A DNA stretch of 64,000 nucleotides from JABFXX01 sp036489755 (GCA_036489755.1 DASXFD010000076.1:1-64000); one strand, 5' to 3'. Counted from the stretch's first letter, positions 50,101-61,420 are shown. Numbers and translations: made by a program. The notes: generated by a model not told the origin, from the sequence alone.

Positions 50101-50554
50101 CGCGCTTCTCGAAATCGCACTGCCGGAGCAGATCGTCGATCATGCCCTGCAGGCCCATCGCGCGGCCGTCGTCGGGCGAGTAGATGCGCGACACGCCGTA
50201 CGCGTGCAGCTCGGCGATCTCGTGCGGCAAGATCGTGCCGCCGCCGCCGCCGAAGACTTTGATCTGCGCGCCGCGCTCGCGCAGCAAGTCGATCATGTAC
50301 TTGAAGTACTCGACGTGGCCGCCCTGATACGACGTGATGGCGATGCCCTGCACGTCTTCCTGGATCGCGCAGTCCACGACCTCGGCGACCGAGCGGTTGT
50401 GGCCGAGGTGGATGACCTCCGCGCCGGCGGCTTGCATGATCCGCCGCATCACGTTGATCGCGGCGTCGTGGCCATCGAACAGCGAGGCCGCGGTCACGAT
50501 TCGCACGTGATGCTTCAGCTTGTAGGGCGCGAGCGCGTTCGGTCGGTTAACCAC
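47105..50554 (-). CDS. icmF: Fused isobutyryl-CoA mutase IcmF (B12 and GTPase domains)
   Basis: 1149 aa from GTG 50554. The N-terminal B12-binding domain (about 15-150) has DGHD and VFGGGGGTI. The MeaI-like G domain has Walker A TGTGGAGKSS (about 208), the chaperone part of IcmF. The C-terminal 600 residues are the acyl-CoA mutase barrel (NEDPARMFAGEGGPERTNKRFHY, TVDQ-like). It interconverts isobutyryl- and n-butyryl-CoA with adenosylcobalamin. Domain order B12-G-mutase identifies IcmF rather than MCM. It stands alone, with no other B12 genes. Confidence 0.95.
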   Translation of the reverse strand: MVNRPNALAPYKLKHHVRIVTAASLFDGHDAAINVMRRIMQAAGAEVIHLGHNRSVAEVVDCAIQEDVQGIAITSYQGGHVEYFKYMIDLLRERGAQIKVFGGGGGTILPHEIAELHAYGVSRIYSPDDGRAMGLQGMIDDLLRQCDFEKRAPAVAPSELPKREPAAIGGLITVAENDPQNDLLAKLEPILAANPKVPVLGVTGTGGAGKSSLVDELVRRFLVDFPDKTIAVISVDPSKRKSGGALLGDRIRMNAIDDPRVYMRSLATRVSNLSLSRHVRESIDICRAARFDLVIVETSGIGQSDTEITQHADVSLYVMTAEYGAATQLEKIDMLDFADAIAINKFDKRGSLDALRDVRKQYKRNHTKFTTPDDQLPVYGTMASQFNDPGTNTLYRALIELIAKRTGAPLESHFEITTGMSEKKWIIPPERTRYLAEIAEACDGADAYVKQQAAIARRMYQLHGTIEALRANVGKTKLEIVEPRTTEGVVQVAQVVQGEPPFVAELVALYRDLESRLSAESKQLLADWPAMKKRYAAAKYQFQVRDKVIELDLTTESLSHTRVPKVVLPKYEDWGDVLTWLLREAPPGYFPYTAGVFPLKRENEDPARMFAGEGGPERTNKRFHYVSRGLPAKRLSTAFDSVTLYGEDPDHRPDIYGKVGNSGVSIANVDDAKTLYSGFDLADPATSVSMTINGPAPMLLGFFLNAAVDQQCEKYIRKHGLAAEVDTKLDALYAKRGVPRPRYQGAIPEGNDGLGLMLLGASGDEVLPRDTYEQIRAATLSAVRGTVQADILKEDQAQNTCIFSTEFALRLMGDIQQFFIDHKVRNFYSVSISGYHIAEAGANPISQLAFTLSNGFTFVEYYLSRGMHIDEFAPNLSFFFSNGMDPEYAVLGRVARRIWARAIRDKYGGNDRSQKLKYHIQTSGRSLHAQEIAFNDIRTTLQALLALNDNCNSLHTNAYDEAITTPTEESVRRALAIQLVINKEFGLSKNENPNQGSFIIEELTDLVEAAVLGEFRSISERGGVLGAMERMYQRSKIQEESLYYETLKHDGTLPIIGVNTFLDPKGSPTVEPPEVIRATADEKGYAISSRDAFRARNAAAAPAALAAVKRAALDNANVFAALMEACKVCTLGQLSRALYEVGGQYRRNM

Positions 50555-50578
50555 GCAGCGACCTTAGCTCCCGCGCGC

Positions 50579-51121
50579 TCAGAACTGTACGTCGATAGTC
50601 TCGTTGTCCCCTGAGCCGCAATCGACCTGTGCCTGCGCCTGGATGTACTGCTCGACCCGCAGCTCGCCGTGCGCCGCGGCGTTGTCGATCGACGTCAGCG
50701 TCATCGCAAAGCTGCCCGTGGGCACCGCCTGCGCGCCCGCGCTGTAGATGCACTCGCCCGCGACATTCGAGCCGCTCGCCTGCGCCGAACGCGAGCCGAG
50801 CGCGCTCCACATCGCCGAGGTCTCCGAGGAGTACGTGCCCGCTCCCGGCGCCGTGCCGAGAACGATCGAGACCTGCAGCGGCGCGTCGAGCATCGGCGAC
50901 GCGAGCGCGAACACCAACTCGACGTCGCTCGGCTGCATGCCCGGCTGGAAGCTCGCGCAGTTGCCGGCAGCCGCCGACGACGCGTCGAAGTTGCCCGAGA
51001 ACGTCGCGATGCACGCGTTCGTGCACGCCGCTCCGGCATCGGGGCATGTCGGCGCATCGGGCGCGACGTCGTGCGCTCCATCGCATGCGGCGAGCGCGAG
51101 CAAGAACATCGCGAGCTTCAT
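50579..51121 (-). CDS. Putative lipoprotein, third gene of cytochrome operon
   Basis: 180 aa. Signal MKLAMFLLALAACDGA with lipobox LAAC. The mature part has three clustered early Cys (TCPDAGAACTNACIATFSG) and a later pair. The start ATG overlaps the upstream cytochrome stop (ATGA), so it is cotranscribed. The family is not recognised. It may dock the cytochrome at the membrane. Confidence 0.72.
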   Translation of the reverse strand: MKLAMFLLALAACDGAHDVAPDAPTCPDAGAACTNACIATFSGNFDASSAAAGNCASFQPGMQPSDVELVFALASPMLDAPLQVSIVLGTAPGAGTYSSETSAMWSALGSRSAQASGSNVAGECIYSAGAQAVPTGSFAMTLTSIDNAAAHGELRVEQYIQAQAQVDCGSGDNETIDVQF

Positions 51122-53133
51122 AGCGACCTCAAGTACTCGACGAGCGCGTCCTCGTCGGATCCGGATAGGCTGGTGATGTCGCCCATGGTGCCGCGCGTCT
51201 TCTCGAGCACGTCCATGATCGTGGGCGCGCTACCGTCGTGCAGATACGGCGGCGACGACGCCAAGCCCGACAGCGACGGCACATCGAACATGCACGCCGA
51301 GCGCGGGCTGCCGTCGATCGCGGTGTGATCGACGTCGGGATAGCCGGTCGTCGCGCAGGTGTTGATGCCAGTTGCCGTCGCGTCGACGAGCGGCATCTCG
51401 TCCGAGCCGATATCGAGCTCGAGCGTCGGGCTGCCATCACCGGAATTCGTGAACCGCGGCCCGCTGTGACAGCCCGCGCAACCGGCGACGTTCTCGAAGA
51501 TCTGCTGGCCGCGCGCGACCTTCGTCGGATCGGTCGTCGGTGGGATCGGCATCGGGATCCCGTAGTCGACGTAATTTTCGATCGCGTTCAACAGCGTCGT
51601 GATCTCCGTCGGGCAGACCGGCGCGCCGCTGCCGTCGGCGACGGCGGTGCAATTGAACGCGCCGCCCTGCTCGACGTCGATCGTTCGCCAGTAGTCCTGC
51701 ATCTGGTTGCGATCGGCGGTGCGAAACAAGTAGCCGGTGCCGAGCGTGCCGCCGGCATTGGTCGGCGTATCGCGCGGGCCCTGCGCGAACAGCCACGTCA
51801 CCGCATCGCTGCGACCCTCGAGGTGGCAGCTCGCGCAGGCGACCCAGTGATTCGTCGTGATCGGATATTCGTCGCTGTTCGCCGAGTAGAACAGGTGCTG
51901 GCCGAGGCGCATCTGCGCCGGCATCGGATCGCTCGCATACCGCGGGATCGGCGCGCCGTCGACGGCGAGCGCGATGCCGTCATCGTGCGTGATGTCGATG
52001 ACGGCAATGTCGCCGGTGTTGCGCTCGTCGACGTACGCGTGCGAGTCGTCGGGCGAGATCACGATGCCCTCGGGCATGTGCCCCGGCAGCGGCCGCAACA
52101 GCGCGACCTCGGTGCCGCTCGTCGCGTTGATGCCGAGTACGTCCTCGCTGTTTGTATCGACGACGAGCGCAAACGCGCCGTCGCTCGTGAACGCGATCGA
52201 GTGCGGCCCCGACACGACGTCGGCAAACGAGCCGTCGATGCCCGGCACGTCCTGCGCGTCGGTCGACAGCGTGCGCTGATACGCGCCGCCGACCAGGCCC
52301 TGCTGGACGAGGATCGACGCGCTGGGGAACACGGTCTCTTCGAAGTCGAGCGTGGGCTGCGACGTATCCGTGCCGAGCATCATGTGCAGCGCCCACACGT
52401 CTTGCGAGCCGGGCCGCGTCGCGACGTCGTAGATGCCGCGAACCTGGCCGTGTGCGAGGCGTGCGTCGCCGCGCGGCGCGGTGTCGGGAATCGCCCACGC
52501 GCTGCCGACGGCGAACGTCGCCGGATCGATCGGATCGAGACCCGGTCCGTGGAACTGCGTCGCGAGCAGCGTGCCATCGGGCGCGAAGCCGAGGCCCCAC
52601 GGCTCGCCGCCGACCTGCGCGGTCGCGGTGACTTGCTTCGTGGTCGCGTCGACGCGCACGACGGTGCCGTCGTTCGAGCACGCGACGAAGATCGCCGAGC
52701 CGTCGGCGGCGACGACCACGCCGACCGGCTCGCTGCCGACGACGATCGGCGCCGACACCGTGCCGCTCGCGAGATCGATCGCGTAGAGCGAGCTCGAGCG
52801 CATGCCGGTCACGTAGAGCGTCGCGCCGTCGGGCGACAGCGCGAGCGCGCGCGGCATCACGGCCGGCGTGTAGGCGCCGCTGCCGTCGACGGTCGGGTGC
52901 GCGGCCGCGAGCAGGATCTCGCTCTTCAACGCGCGGCCCTGCGCGTCGATCACCGAAACCGAATCGAGGTCCGCATTGACGACGTACAGCGTATTGCCGT
53001 CGCTGCTGATCGCGATCGAGTTGCTATGCGCGATCGACTTCGCCTGCATCATCGGCGGCGCGTCGGGGTTGGTCATCATCGGTGAGGAATCGTGGTGACA
53101 CGCGACGAGCGCGACCAACAGCAGCTTTCTCAT
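51118..53133 (-). CDS. Beta-propeller di-haem cytochrome lipoprotein
   Basis: 671 aa. Signal MRKLLLVALVACHHDSS (lipobox VAC). Residues about 40-400 are a YncE-like seven-bladed propeller (SIAISSDGNTLYVVNADLDS, ALALSPDGATLYVTGMRSS and others). The C-terminal part is a di-haem cytochrome-peroxidase-like domain with CASCH (near 455) and CAGCH (near 560). It could oxidise or deliver electrons at the outer membrane. It is coupled at both ends to its neighbours (TGATG upstream, ATGA downstream). A MauG-like role is possible. Confidence 0.85.
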   Translation of the reverse strand: MRKLLLVALVACHHDSSPMMTNPDAPPMMQAKSIAHSNSIAISSDGNTLYVVNADLDSVSVIDAQGRALKSEILLAAAHPTVDGSGAYTPAVMPRALALSPDGATLYVTGMRSSSLYAIDLASGTVSAPIVVGSEPVGVVVAADGSAIFVACSNDGTVVRVDATTKQVTATAQVGGEPWGLGFAPDGTLLATQFHGPGLDPIDPATFAVGSAWAIPDTAPRGDARLAHGQVRGIYDVATRPGSQDVWALHMMLGTDTSQPTLDFEETVFPSASILVQQGLVGGAYQRTLSTDAQDVPGIDGSFADVVSGPHSIAFTSDGAFALVVDTNSEDVLGINATSGTEVALLRPLPGHMPEGIVISPDDSHAYVDERNTGDIAVIDITHDDGIALAVDGAPIPRYASDPMPAQMRLGQHLFYSANSDEYPITTNHWVACASCHLEGRSDAVTWLFAQGPRDTPTNAGGTLGTGYLFRTADRNQMQDYWRTIDVEQGGAFNCTAVADGSGAPVCPTEITTLLNAIENYVDYGIPMPIPPTTDPTKVARGQQIFENVAGCAGCHSGPRFTNSGDGSPTLELDIGSDEMPLVDATATGINTCATTGYPDVDHTAIDGSPRSACMFDVPSLSGLASSPPYLHDGSAPTIMDVLEKTRGTMGDITSLSGSDEDALVEYLRSL

Positions 53134-55538
53134 CAGTGCGCTCCGACGTGGAAGGTGACCGAGTCGGCGAGCGCCGATGGCAGGTGCGCGTCGTCGATCT
53201 CCGGCACGCAGTCTTGTTCGCGATCCGACGTTGCCGTGCGCGACATGCCCGGCATCAATTGCTCCTGCAGGCTGCCGATCTCGCCGGTCAACGTGCGCTC
53301 GGCCATCTGCAGGCCGCCGTGCGGCAGCGTGCCGTCGAAGTTCACGCACTCGTCGGGCCACTCGACGAGCCGGTTGCCGTTGCGATCGTCCCAGCCGTTC
53401 AAGAACAGCTTGTTCGCACGCGCGACGAGGTCCTCGAGCACGGGCTCGCGCGACTCGCCGCCGGGCCGCACCGCGACGAGCTCGTACATGTCGCGCAGCG
53501 AGCTCTGCAACAGCGCGAAGCGCAGCGGCGTCATCTCGACGTCGGTCACCGGCGCAGGCGCCGTGCCCCAGATGCGCGCGACCGGATCGTAGAACACGCT
53601 CTGCATGCGGTCGAACACGGCGATCGCGCGCGTCTCGTACTTGACGTCGCCGGTCGCGAGATACGCCGCGAACAAGCCGCGGATCGCGGCAGTATGTGCG
53701 TCGAGCGTGTCGTCCATGGTCGTCGGCGCGTTCGCCGAAACGTCCCAGCCGGCGAACGCCTTGCCGGTCGAATCCGTGAGGTGGTTGTAAAGCAGGCCGG
53801 CTTCCGCCTGCAGCAACTGCGACATGCGGCCGGTGAACGTCAGCGTGCCGTCGCTCGGATACGCGATCGGCAACAGGTCGAGCGGCGTGATCCCGACCGC
53901 GGTGTCGGGCGTGTTGTTCGAGTACAGCTCGAGCTGCGAGCTGCACGACCGCAGCACCGTGCGCAGGCCGAGCAGCGTGTACGCGATCGACGTGGTCGCG
54001 ATCGTCGTGCCGCGCGCCGGCGTCGTGCCGGTCATCGTCACGTCGTCGACGAGCAGGCCGGTCGCCGGATCGGTGTGCAGCCGATCGAGGTTCACGAGCG
54101 CGACGCGCACCATGCCGAGCGCGCGATCGTGCAGCGTCGGCTCGCCGTCGGCCGAACCGTCGTCGGTCGGGAACGGATCGCCGTCGAAGTACGCTTCCGC
54201 CGGCTGCGAGCCGCCGACGTCGATGTTCGCGTCGTCGGTGAGCGAGTAGATCTCGGCGAAGCCCATCGCGACCCCGACGAGATCCATGAGGTCACTGTTC
54301 GGCGACGCGAGCGCGTAGCTCGGCTTGGGAAAGCCGCTGTCGGCATCGGCCGCTTCGGTGACCGCGATCTTGCCGGGAAACCACTGCAGCGGCGAGCCGT
54401 AGCCGTAGCCGTCGGCCGCCATGATCGACGGGAAGCCGGTGAGCGACGTGCCGTTCGTCGTGGTCAGCGACGCGAGCCAGTCCTGCGCGCGGTTGTCGAG
54501 CATCTCGAGGAACATCTGCGCCTGGAAGCCTTCGATGTCGCTCGAGCCGAGGAACGTGCCGACCGCGGTCGCGCTGCCGGTGCCGTCGTCGCCGACGATC
54601 GTGTTGCCCGCCGAGCCGACCTGCGAGAGCTGCGACGGCGTGTCGAGGTACGCGACCGCGGCCTCGGTCGAGTCGTGCATCACCTGCAGATAGTTGAGCG
54701 TCCACAGGCCGTACTTCCACGCCGAAAAGCCATCGGCGCCGGGCGTGATCGTGAAATCGATCTGCGACGCGCGGTCGCGCAGGTGCAGCGTCGATGCGTC
54801 GCACTCGTAATCGGCGCAGCCGAGCGCGCCGCTCGCGCCGGGATCGTCATCGGACGTGATCGCGCACGCGAGATCGATGCCGCTCGTCGGATCCATCGTC
54901 GGATCGAAGTCGGCGTAGACGTGGTTCGTCGGCCAGATGCCGGGCCAGCCCATCGGGTTCGTGGCCGCCGAGCCGGCGCCGGTCGGGTTGATGTTGCCGC
55001 TCGCGTTGTTCGCCGGATACGTGTTCGGCGCGAACACGAACCGGCCGAGCGCGTTCGACGCGGTCGCATAGTGCTGCACCATGCCGGCGAGCTTCGCGGT
55101 CGCCGCGGAGCCGGTTTCGCCGGCGTTGACGAGCGGGCCGTACACCAGCGACGTGCCCGCGCCGTACTCGAAGCCGATCCCGTTCATCGGCTGCTTCGAG
55201 TACTCGTACGATTCGACGCCCGTCGAGAAGCCCGGCAGATCGATCCACGGTCCGGCCGCGTCGGGCGACGTGTCGAAGTAGATGTCGGTCGGCAGGTGAT
55301 CGCGGCTGTAGTTCGTGAGGTCGCGGCCCATTGCTTCGGCGAACGGCTCGCCGGAGATCTGCATCTCGCCCGCGGCGAGCAAGTGCTCGCGCGTGACGAA
55401 CCGCGTGCTGTTCACGGTCGCGGTGATCGTGGGCGGCGTCGCAGAGCTCGCGTCGCTGCCCGTGCCGCCGTCGGACGTGGTGGCGTGGTTGCCGCCGCAG
55501 CCGATCGCGACGAGGAACAGGTACTGATGTGCACGCAT
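53133..55538 (-). CDS. Large putative lipoprotein, first gene of operon
   Basis: 801 aa. Signal MRAHQYLFLVAIGCGG with lipobox AIGC. It is Asp/Thr/Gly-rich with no recognised family; long helical and beta segments alternate, and Tyr/Trp-rich motifs such as MNGIGFEYGAG occur. An imidazole-type or haem motif is not evident. It is probably an outer-membrane-associated partner of the cytochrome. The palindrome at 55547 lies just before the start. Translation of the next gene is coupled. Confidence 0.75.
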   Translation of the reverse strand: MRAHQYLFLVAIGCGGNHATTSDGGTGSDASSATPPTITATVNSTRFVTREHLLAAGEMQISGEPFAEAMGRDLTNYSRDHLPTDIYFDTSPDAAGPWIDLPGFSTGVESYEYSKQPMNGIGFEYGAGTSLVYGPLVNAGETGSAATAKLAGMVQHYATASNALGRFVFAPNTYPANNASGNINPTGAGSAATNPMGWPGIWPTNHVYADFDPTMDPTSGIDLACAITSDDDPGASGALGCADYECDASTLHLRDRASQIDFTITPGADGFSAWKYGLWTLNYLQVMHDSTEAAVAYLDTPSQLSQVGSAGNTIVGDDGTGSATAVGTFLGSSDIEGFQAQMFLEMLDNRAQDWLASLTTTNGTSLTGFPSIMAADGYGYGSPLQWFPGKIAVTEAADADSGFPKPSYALASPNSDLMDLVGVAMGFAEIYSLTDDANIDVGGSQPAEAYFDGDPFPTDDGSADGEPTLHDRALGMVRVALVNLDRLHTDPATGLLVDDVTMTGTTPARGTTIATTSIAYTLLGLRTVLRSCSSQLELYSNNTPDTAVGITPLDLLPIAYPSDGTLTFTGRMSQLLQAEAGLLYNHLTDSTGKAFAGWDVSANAPTTMDDTLDAHTAAIRGLFAAYLATGDVKYETRAIAVFDRMQSVFYDPVARIWGTAPAPVTDVEMTPLRFALLQSSLRDMYELVAVRPGGESREPVLEDLVARANKLFLNGWDDRNGNRLVEWPDECVNFDGTLPHGGLQMAERTLTGEIGSLQEQLMPGMSRTATSDREQDCVPEIDDAHLPSALADSVTFHVGAH

Positions 55539-55546
55539 ATTCGAAC

Positions 55547-55575
55547 CTGAAAGCGACTTTGAAAGTCGTTTTCAG
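55547..55575. promoter_or_regulatory. 29-bp inverted repeat before the cytochrome operon
   Basis: CTGAAAGCGACTTT, one centre base G, then AAAGTCGTTTTCAG: arms of 14 with 13 matching. It lies 9 nt upstream of the ATG at 55538. A related half-site, CTGAAAGTC, occurs near 55590. It is an operator or a leader hairpin; the additional half-site favours protein binding. Confidence 0.55.
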
Positions 55576-55626
55576 TTCTCGGTCACAGCGGCCTGAAAGT
55601 CAAGCGGGCGTTTGCCCCACTGTGTT

Positions 55627-56465
55627 TTACGGGTGCGGCGAAGCCGGCGCTGGTGGCGGCGAAGCCGGCGCTTGTGACGACGAGCACGCGCCAAGGCCCG
55701 TCGGCGCGGCGAGCCGGAACTTCGAATCGTCGAGCGCGATGTTCACGCCGCGATTCTTCGCATCGCCCCAGTCGATCTCGAGATCTTGCCGCGTGCCGGG
55801 CGCGGTGAAGTGCGATCGCTGCGGCACGCGGTAGCCGCCGACGTCGGTGAAGTCGCTGTTCTTGACGCCCCACTCCTGCGTGCCGCCATCGAGCATCTCG
55901 GCCGCCATCACGTCGAGCTTGCCGTCCTTCATGTCGAGCGACAGCTTCTCGGTCCGGCCGCCGCTGGTCAACGAGACGTCCTCGAGCCCGGTCTTGCTGT
56001 TCCACGTCGCGGTGCCGGTCGCGTTCGGCAGCACCGGCGGCGTCCCGACCGCGAGGTGCAAGAAGTCGTCGGGCTCGAGCGCGATGCCGAAGAACTGTGC
56101 GATCGAGCTGCGATCGCAACGCCCGGTGAGCTGGCAGTTGCGCTGATGGTCGACGTAGACGAAGTCCTTCCCGTCGCACGTCATCTCCGCCATCGTGCTG
56201 CCACCGGCCGGCGACAGTGCCGCGAACGCCACGAACGCGCCGGTCTTGCTCATCACATAGACTTCGCCCTTCGTGCGCTGATTGCCGAGCCAGAAGTCCA
56301 TCGTCGCGTCGGCGCGAAACGACTTCGTCGCGTCGTGTGCCTTCTGGAGCCGCGCGACGATGTCGGCGACGCTCGGCTCCGGATACGGCGCGGTGCCGCC
56401 GTGTTGCGCAGGACCGCACGCGGCGAACACGAGCAACGCATAACGCATGACCGATCGATAGCGCG

Positions 56466-56469
<4 letters not shown>
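55627..56469 (-). CDS. LolA-like lipoprotein
   Basis: 280 aa. The start is GTG 56469, overlapping the upstream peptidase stop (GTGA). The signal MTRYRSVMRYALLVFAACG contains lipobox FAAC; ATG 56448 is an alternative. The mature part begins PSVADIVARLQKAHDATKSFRADATMDFW, the LolA/DUF4292-type opening, and continues with alternating beta strands to an outer-membrane lipoprotein-carrier-like fold. The Pro/Ala-rich tail ends PAPASPHP. It may carry lipids or lipoproteins in the periplasm. Confidence 0.72.
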
Positions 56470-58640
<2,171 letters not shown>

Positions 58641-58653
58641 GAGCGCCGATGTA

Positions 58654-59106
58654 CTACGAGCCGCCCGACGGCGGAAGGTCGACGCGCCAACGACCGTCGC
58701 TGTGTACGAGCTCGAGGCGTGCACGCCCATTCGGCGACACGATCTCGACGGTCGCGCGGTCGCCGCGCTGTTCGATCACGGTGATGTCGCTCGGCGTCGC
58801 GCCGGGGTCCGATGCACCGATCGAGATCAGATCCTTTGCGGTGTAGCGAATCGACGCGCCGACGAGATCCGTCGCACGCTTCGCTTCGGCTTCGAGTCGC
58901 GTACGCGTCGCCGGTGCGAGCAGCTCGTAGACCGCATCGCGATCGCCGGCCTTCGCCGCGGCGAGCAAGTCACGCACCGCGACCTCCGGACCCGGCGTCG
59001 TGACGCGACAGCTCCGGCCCGCAACAGCGACCGCCAGCGCGATCGCTGCGAGGGCGCTGGCAACCGCGGCCACCGTCGAGCGGCGCGTACCTAACGCGAG
59101 CGCCAT
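58654..59106 (-). CDS. Secreted hypothetical protein with SnoaL/DUF4878-like fold
   Basis: 150 aa. Start ATG 59106 gives a hydrophobic segment (AAVASALAAIALAVAVAG) that is a signal or anchor. The mature domain (EVAVRDLLAAAKAGDRDAVYELLAPATRTRLEAEA) has the NTF2/lumazine-binding-like helix pair followed by beta strands. It precedes the peptidase by 13 nt, so it may be first in that operon. The function is unknown. Confidence 0.65.
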   Translation of the reverse strand: MALALGTRRSTVAAVASALAAIALAVAVAGRSCRVTTPGPEVAVRDLLAAAKAGDRDAVYELLAPATRTRLEAEAKRATDLVGASIRYTAKDLISIGASDPGATPSDITVIEQRGDRATVEIVSPNGRARLELVHSDGRWRVDLPPSGGS

Positions 59107-59144
59107 GGGTATCCATGTTGCAGCACCACGCCCCGGGTGTGTAC

Positions 59145-59173
59145 TTGTCCCCGTCGAAACGGTCAACTAGACT
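59145..59173 (+). promoter_or_regulatory. Candidate sigma-70 promoter
   Basis: TTGTCC (59145-59150), 17-nt spacer, then TAGACT (59168-59173) match the -35 and -10 consensus at four of six each. The predicted start would be close to the ATG at 59184, leaving a very short leader. This is suggestive only. Confidence 0.3.
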
Positions 59174-59183
59174 CGAAAACGCC

Positions 59184-60068
59184 ATGCGCCTCGCAGCTCT
59201 AGGCATCGGGCTCGCGTTGGCTGCATGCGTGGTCCACGACGCGGCACCTGTGAATTCTGGGTACTGGTATCCGTATGGCTACGGCTATGGCTACGGCCCG
59301 CCCGGCGGCAATGTCGGCGATGTCGCGAGCGTCGGCACTCCGACGCCATACGAGGTGACCAGCGAGGCGCCCGAGCCCCTCGACGAGCAAGAGACTCCGT
59401 CGCCCGGCGATGGCTTCGTCTGGATCGACGGCTACTGGCACTGGAACGGCTACGACTGGGTGTGGGTCGGCGGTCGCTGGGAGCAGCAGCAAGACGGCTA
59501 CGTCTACGTGCCGCCGTACTACGACTACAGCACCGGCGTGTACGTCTACACGCCCGGCTACTGGTCGCCGCGCAATCGCGTGCCGCGCGGCTGGGCGATC
59601 CGCGGTCCCTCGAACGGCCACCCGGCGACGATCGTTCCGCCGCCCACGTGGCACAACCCGACGCACCCGATCCATCCGATCAACACCGGTGGCGGCGGTG
59701 TCGTGTCGCGACCCAATCCGGGCGTGTATCGCCCGTCGCCGAGCATCGGCGGTTATCGCCAGCTGCCTCCGGAGCCCATGCATGAAGGTCCGAGCGGCGG
59801 ACGTCATCCCGAGGAGCCGGTCTACCTCGATCATCCGAATCGATCGATCGCGCCGAGCGAGCGCCCGTCGCAAGGCGAGCGCGAGCCCGAGGCGGAGCCG
59901 ATGCAACCGGGGCGTCCCGTCGAAGCAGGCCGACCGATGGAGCCCGCTCGACCGATGGAGCCCGCTCGTCCCGTCGAGTCGCGACCGACGGAATCGCATC
60001 CGGTCGCACCGCCGACGTCGAGCCACGCCGCGCCGAGCCACCCATCGGGCGGCTCGCACCGTCGCTGA
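59184..60068 (+). CDS. YXWGXW-type surface lipoprotein
   Basis: 294 aa. Signal MRLAALGIGLALAACVVHD with lipobox LAAC. The YxWxGxxWxWVxGRW motif occurs as GYWHWNGYDWVWVGGRWE with a second half as GYWSPRNRVPRGW; Tyr/Gly-rich segments flank it. The C-terminal 130 residues are Pro/Arg/Glu low complexity with MEPARPMEPARPV repeats. Such proteins are secreted envelope components of unknown function. It is convergent with the next gene, with stops adjoining. Confidence 0.83.
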   Translation: MRLAALGIGLALAACVVHDAAPVNSGYWYPYGYGYGYGPPGGNVGDVASVGTPTPYEVTSEAPEPLDEQETPSPGDGFVWIDGYWHWNGYDWVWVGGRWEQQQDGYVYVPPYYDYSTGVYVYTPGYWSPRNRVPRGWAIRGPSNGHPATIVPPPTWHNPTHPIHPINTGGGGVVSRPNPGVYRPSPSIGGYRQLPPEPMHEGPSGGRHPEEPVYLDHPNRSIAPSERPSQGEREPEAEPMQPGRPVEAGRPMEPARPMEPARPVESRPTESHPVAPPTSSHAAPSHPSGGSHRR

Positions 60069-61319
60069 TCAGTGCGGCGTGTACGCGAGCGCGGTCGAGC
60101 CTTCGCCGCCCACCCAGACGTGCGTCGAGTCGAGAGCGAAGCCGGCTTCGAGCCGCGCGGTCGATGCTTGCGCCAAGCCGGTCGTGTCCGCGCTCCACGT
60201 GTTGCCGCCGTCGGTCGTGACGAGCGCGAGGCTCGTCGGGTTGCCGTCGTCGGTGCCGTCGAGACCGACGAGCCAACCGTGCATGCCGTCGGGGGCGAAG
60301 AACATGTAGTCGAACTCCCAACGCTTGCCCGACGCGTTCGGGATCACGTTCGAGCCGAACGTCGCGCCGGAATCGCTGCTGACAAGGATGTAGTCCTCGC
60401 CCGGATCGGCGTCTTGCGATGCGTAGTACGTGATGATGCGCGACGGACTCGCCGGGTTGGGAATTGCCACGCCCGATGGCGCGACCGCACCTTCGGTCGG
60501 AACTTGATTGAGCTCGGTGAACGTCGTCACCGAGCCGCCGTTCGTGCTGATGCAGACTTCCGGTACGCCGTCGGCATCACTTGCCGCCGCATACGCGATC
60601 GTCTGGCCGTCGGCGCTGATCGACGCTGTCGCCATGGTCTCGACGAGTAGCGGCTGCTCTTGGCAATCGGTCGCCGGGAAGTCGTCGGGCACCGTGGGCG
60701 TCGCCGGCGGCGCCGCGAACACGGTCGTGTAGTTGATGTTCGCGCCTGGTGAGCTCGCCGCCGTCGCGATCACGCTATCGGTAACAAGCGTGATCGAGCT
60801 CGCGGTGACTCGTGCCGCGTGGACCATGCCGTCATCGGGGGTCGCCGCGTCGTCGGTGACATGTCCCGCCGAGTCACCGAACACGGTGTCAGATTCTTGC
60901 GTGAGCGCCAGGAAGCCCGTTGGAGTACCGACGACTCCATCGAAGTCGAGACCGCCGAGCGTGCCACCTGCCGACGCGCTGCCCATCGAGTCGAACGCGG
61001 TGCCGGTGATCGACGTCGCGGCGGCGTTGAACACGCCACCGTTCGACGCGCTTTCCCCTGCCGAGCTGACCACGACGCCTTGCGTAGGCGACGAGTAATA
61101 GATGCCGGTCACGACGTCATCGGCGTCGTGGCCCGACGGCAACGTCATCGCCGTCCAATTCGAATTACCGCCGCCGCCGCCGCCACCGCCACCGCCACTG
61201 CCGCTACCGCCGCTGCCGCCGCCGCCACCACCGCCGCCGCCATCGTCATCGCCGGACATGCCGCCGCACGCGGCCGCCGCTACCGTGAACAAAGCCAACG
61301 CCAAGACTTTCCATTTCAT
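60069..61319 (-). CDS. Glycine-linker lipoprotein with BNR-like repeats
   Basis: 416 aa. Signal MKWKVLALALFTVAAAACGG with lipobox AAAC, with GAGGAG RBS eight bases before the ATG. A poly-Gly/Ser linker (DDGGGGGGGGGSGGS and similar, coded by CCG repeats near 61168-61245) follows. The mature domain has BNR/sortilin-like elements (SSDSGATFGS and TTDGGNTWSAD). The linker holds a surface domain away from the membrane. The substrate is unknown. The 101-bp gap upstream has no gene. Confidence 0.8.
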   Translation of the reverse strand: MKWKVLALALFTVAAAACGGMSGDDDGGGGGGGGGSGGSGSGGGGGGGGGGNSNWTAMTLPSGHDADDVVTGIYYSSPTQGVVVSSAGESASNGGVFNAAATSITGTAFDSMGSASAGGTLGGLDFDGVVGTPTGFLALTQESDTVFGDSAGHVTDDAATPDDGMVHAARVTASSITLVTDSVIATAASSPGANINYTTVFAAPPATPTVPDDFPATDCQEQPLLVETMATASISADGQTIAYAAASDADGVPEVCISTNGGSVTTFTELNQVPTEGAVAPSGVAIPNPASPSRIITYYASQDADPGEDYILVSSDSGATFGSNVIPNASGKRWEFDYMFFAPDGMHGWLVGLDGTDDGNPTSLALVTTDGGNTWSADTTGLAQASTARLEAGFALDSTHVWVGGEGSTALAYTPH

Positions 61320-61420
61320 ATGCCGTATCTCCTCGTTCCGCGAGCAGTTGTCGCTCGGGTGCGCGGAGGTATCGGCACAGTGCCTCGCCGGTTGCGTGCA
61401 TTCGCAACCCGCGAGGATCG

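Noticed and set aside
46379..50614. Very long open frame (over 1,400 codons) antisense to icmF and neighbours
   Set aside because: It is Arg/Val/Asp-rich shadow sequence typical of GC-rich antisense frames; the opposite strand encodes clear IcmF domains.
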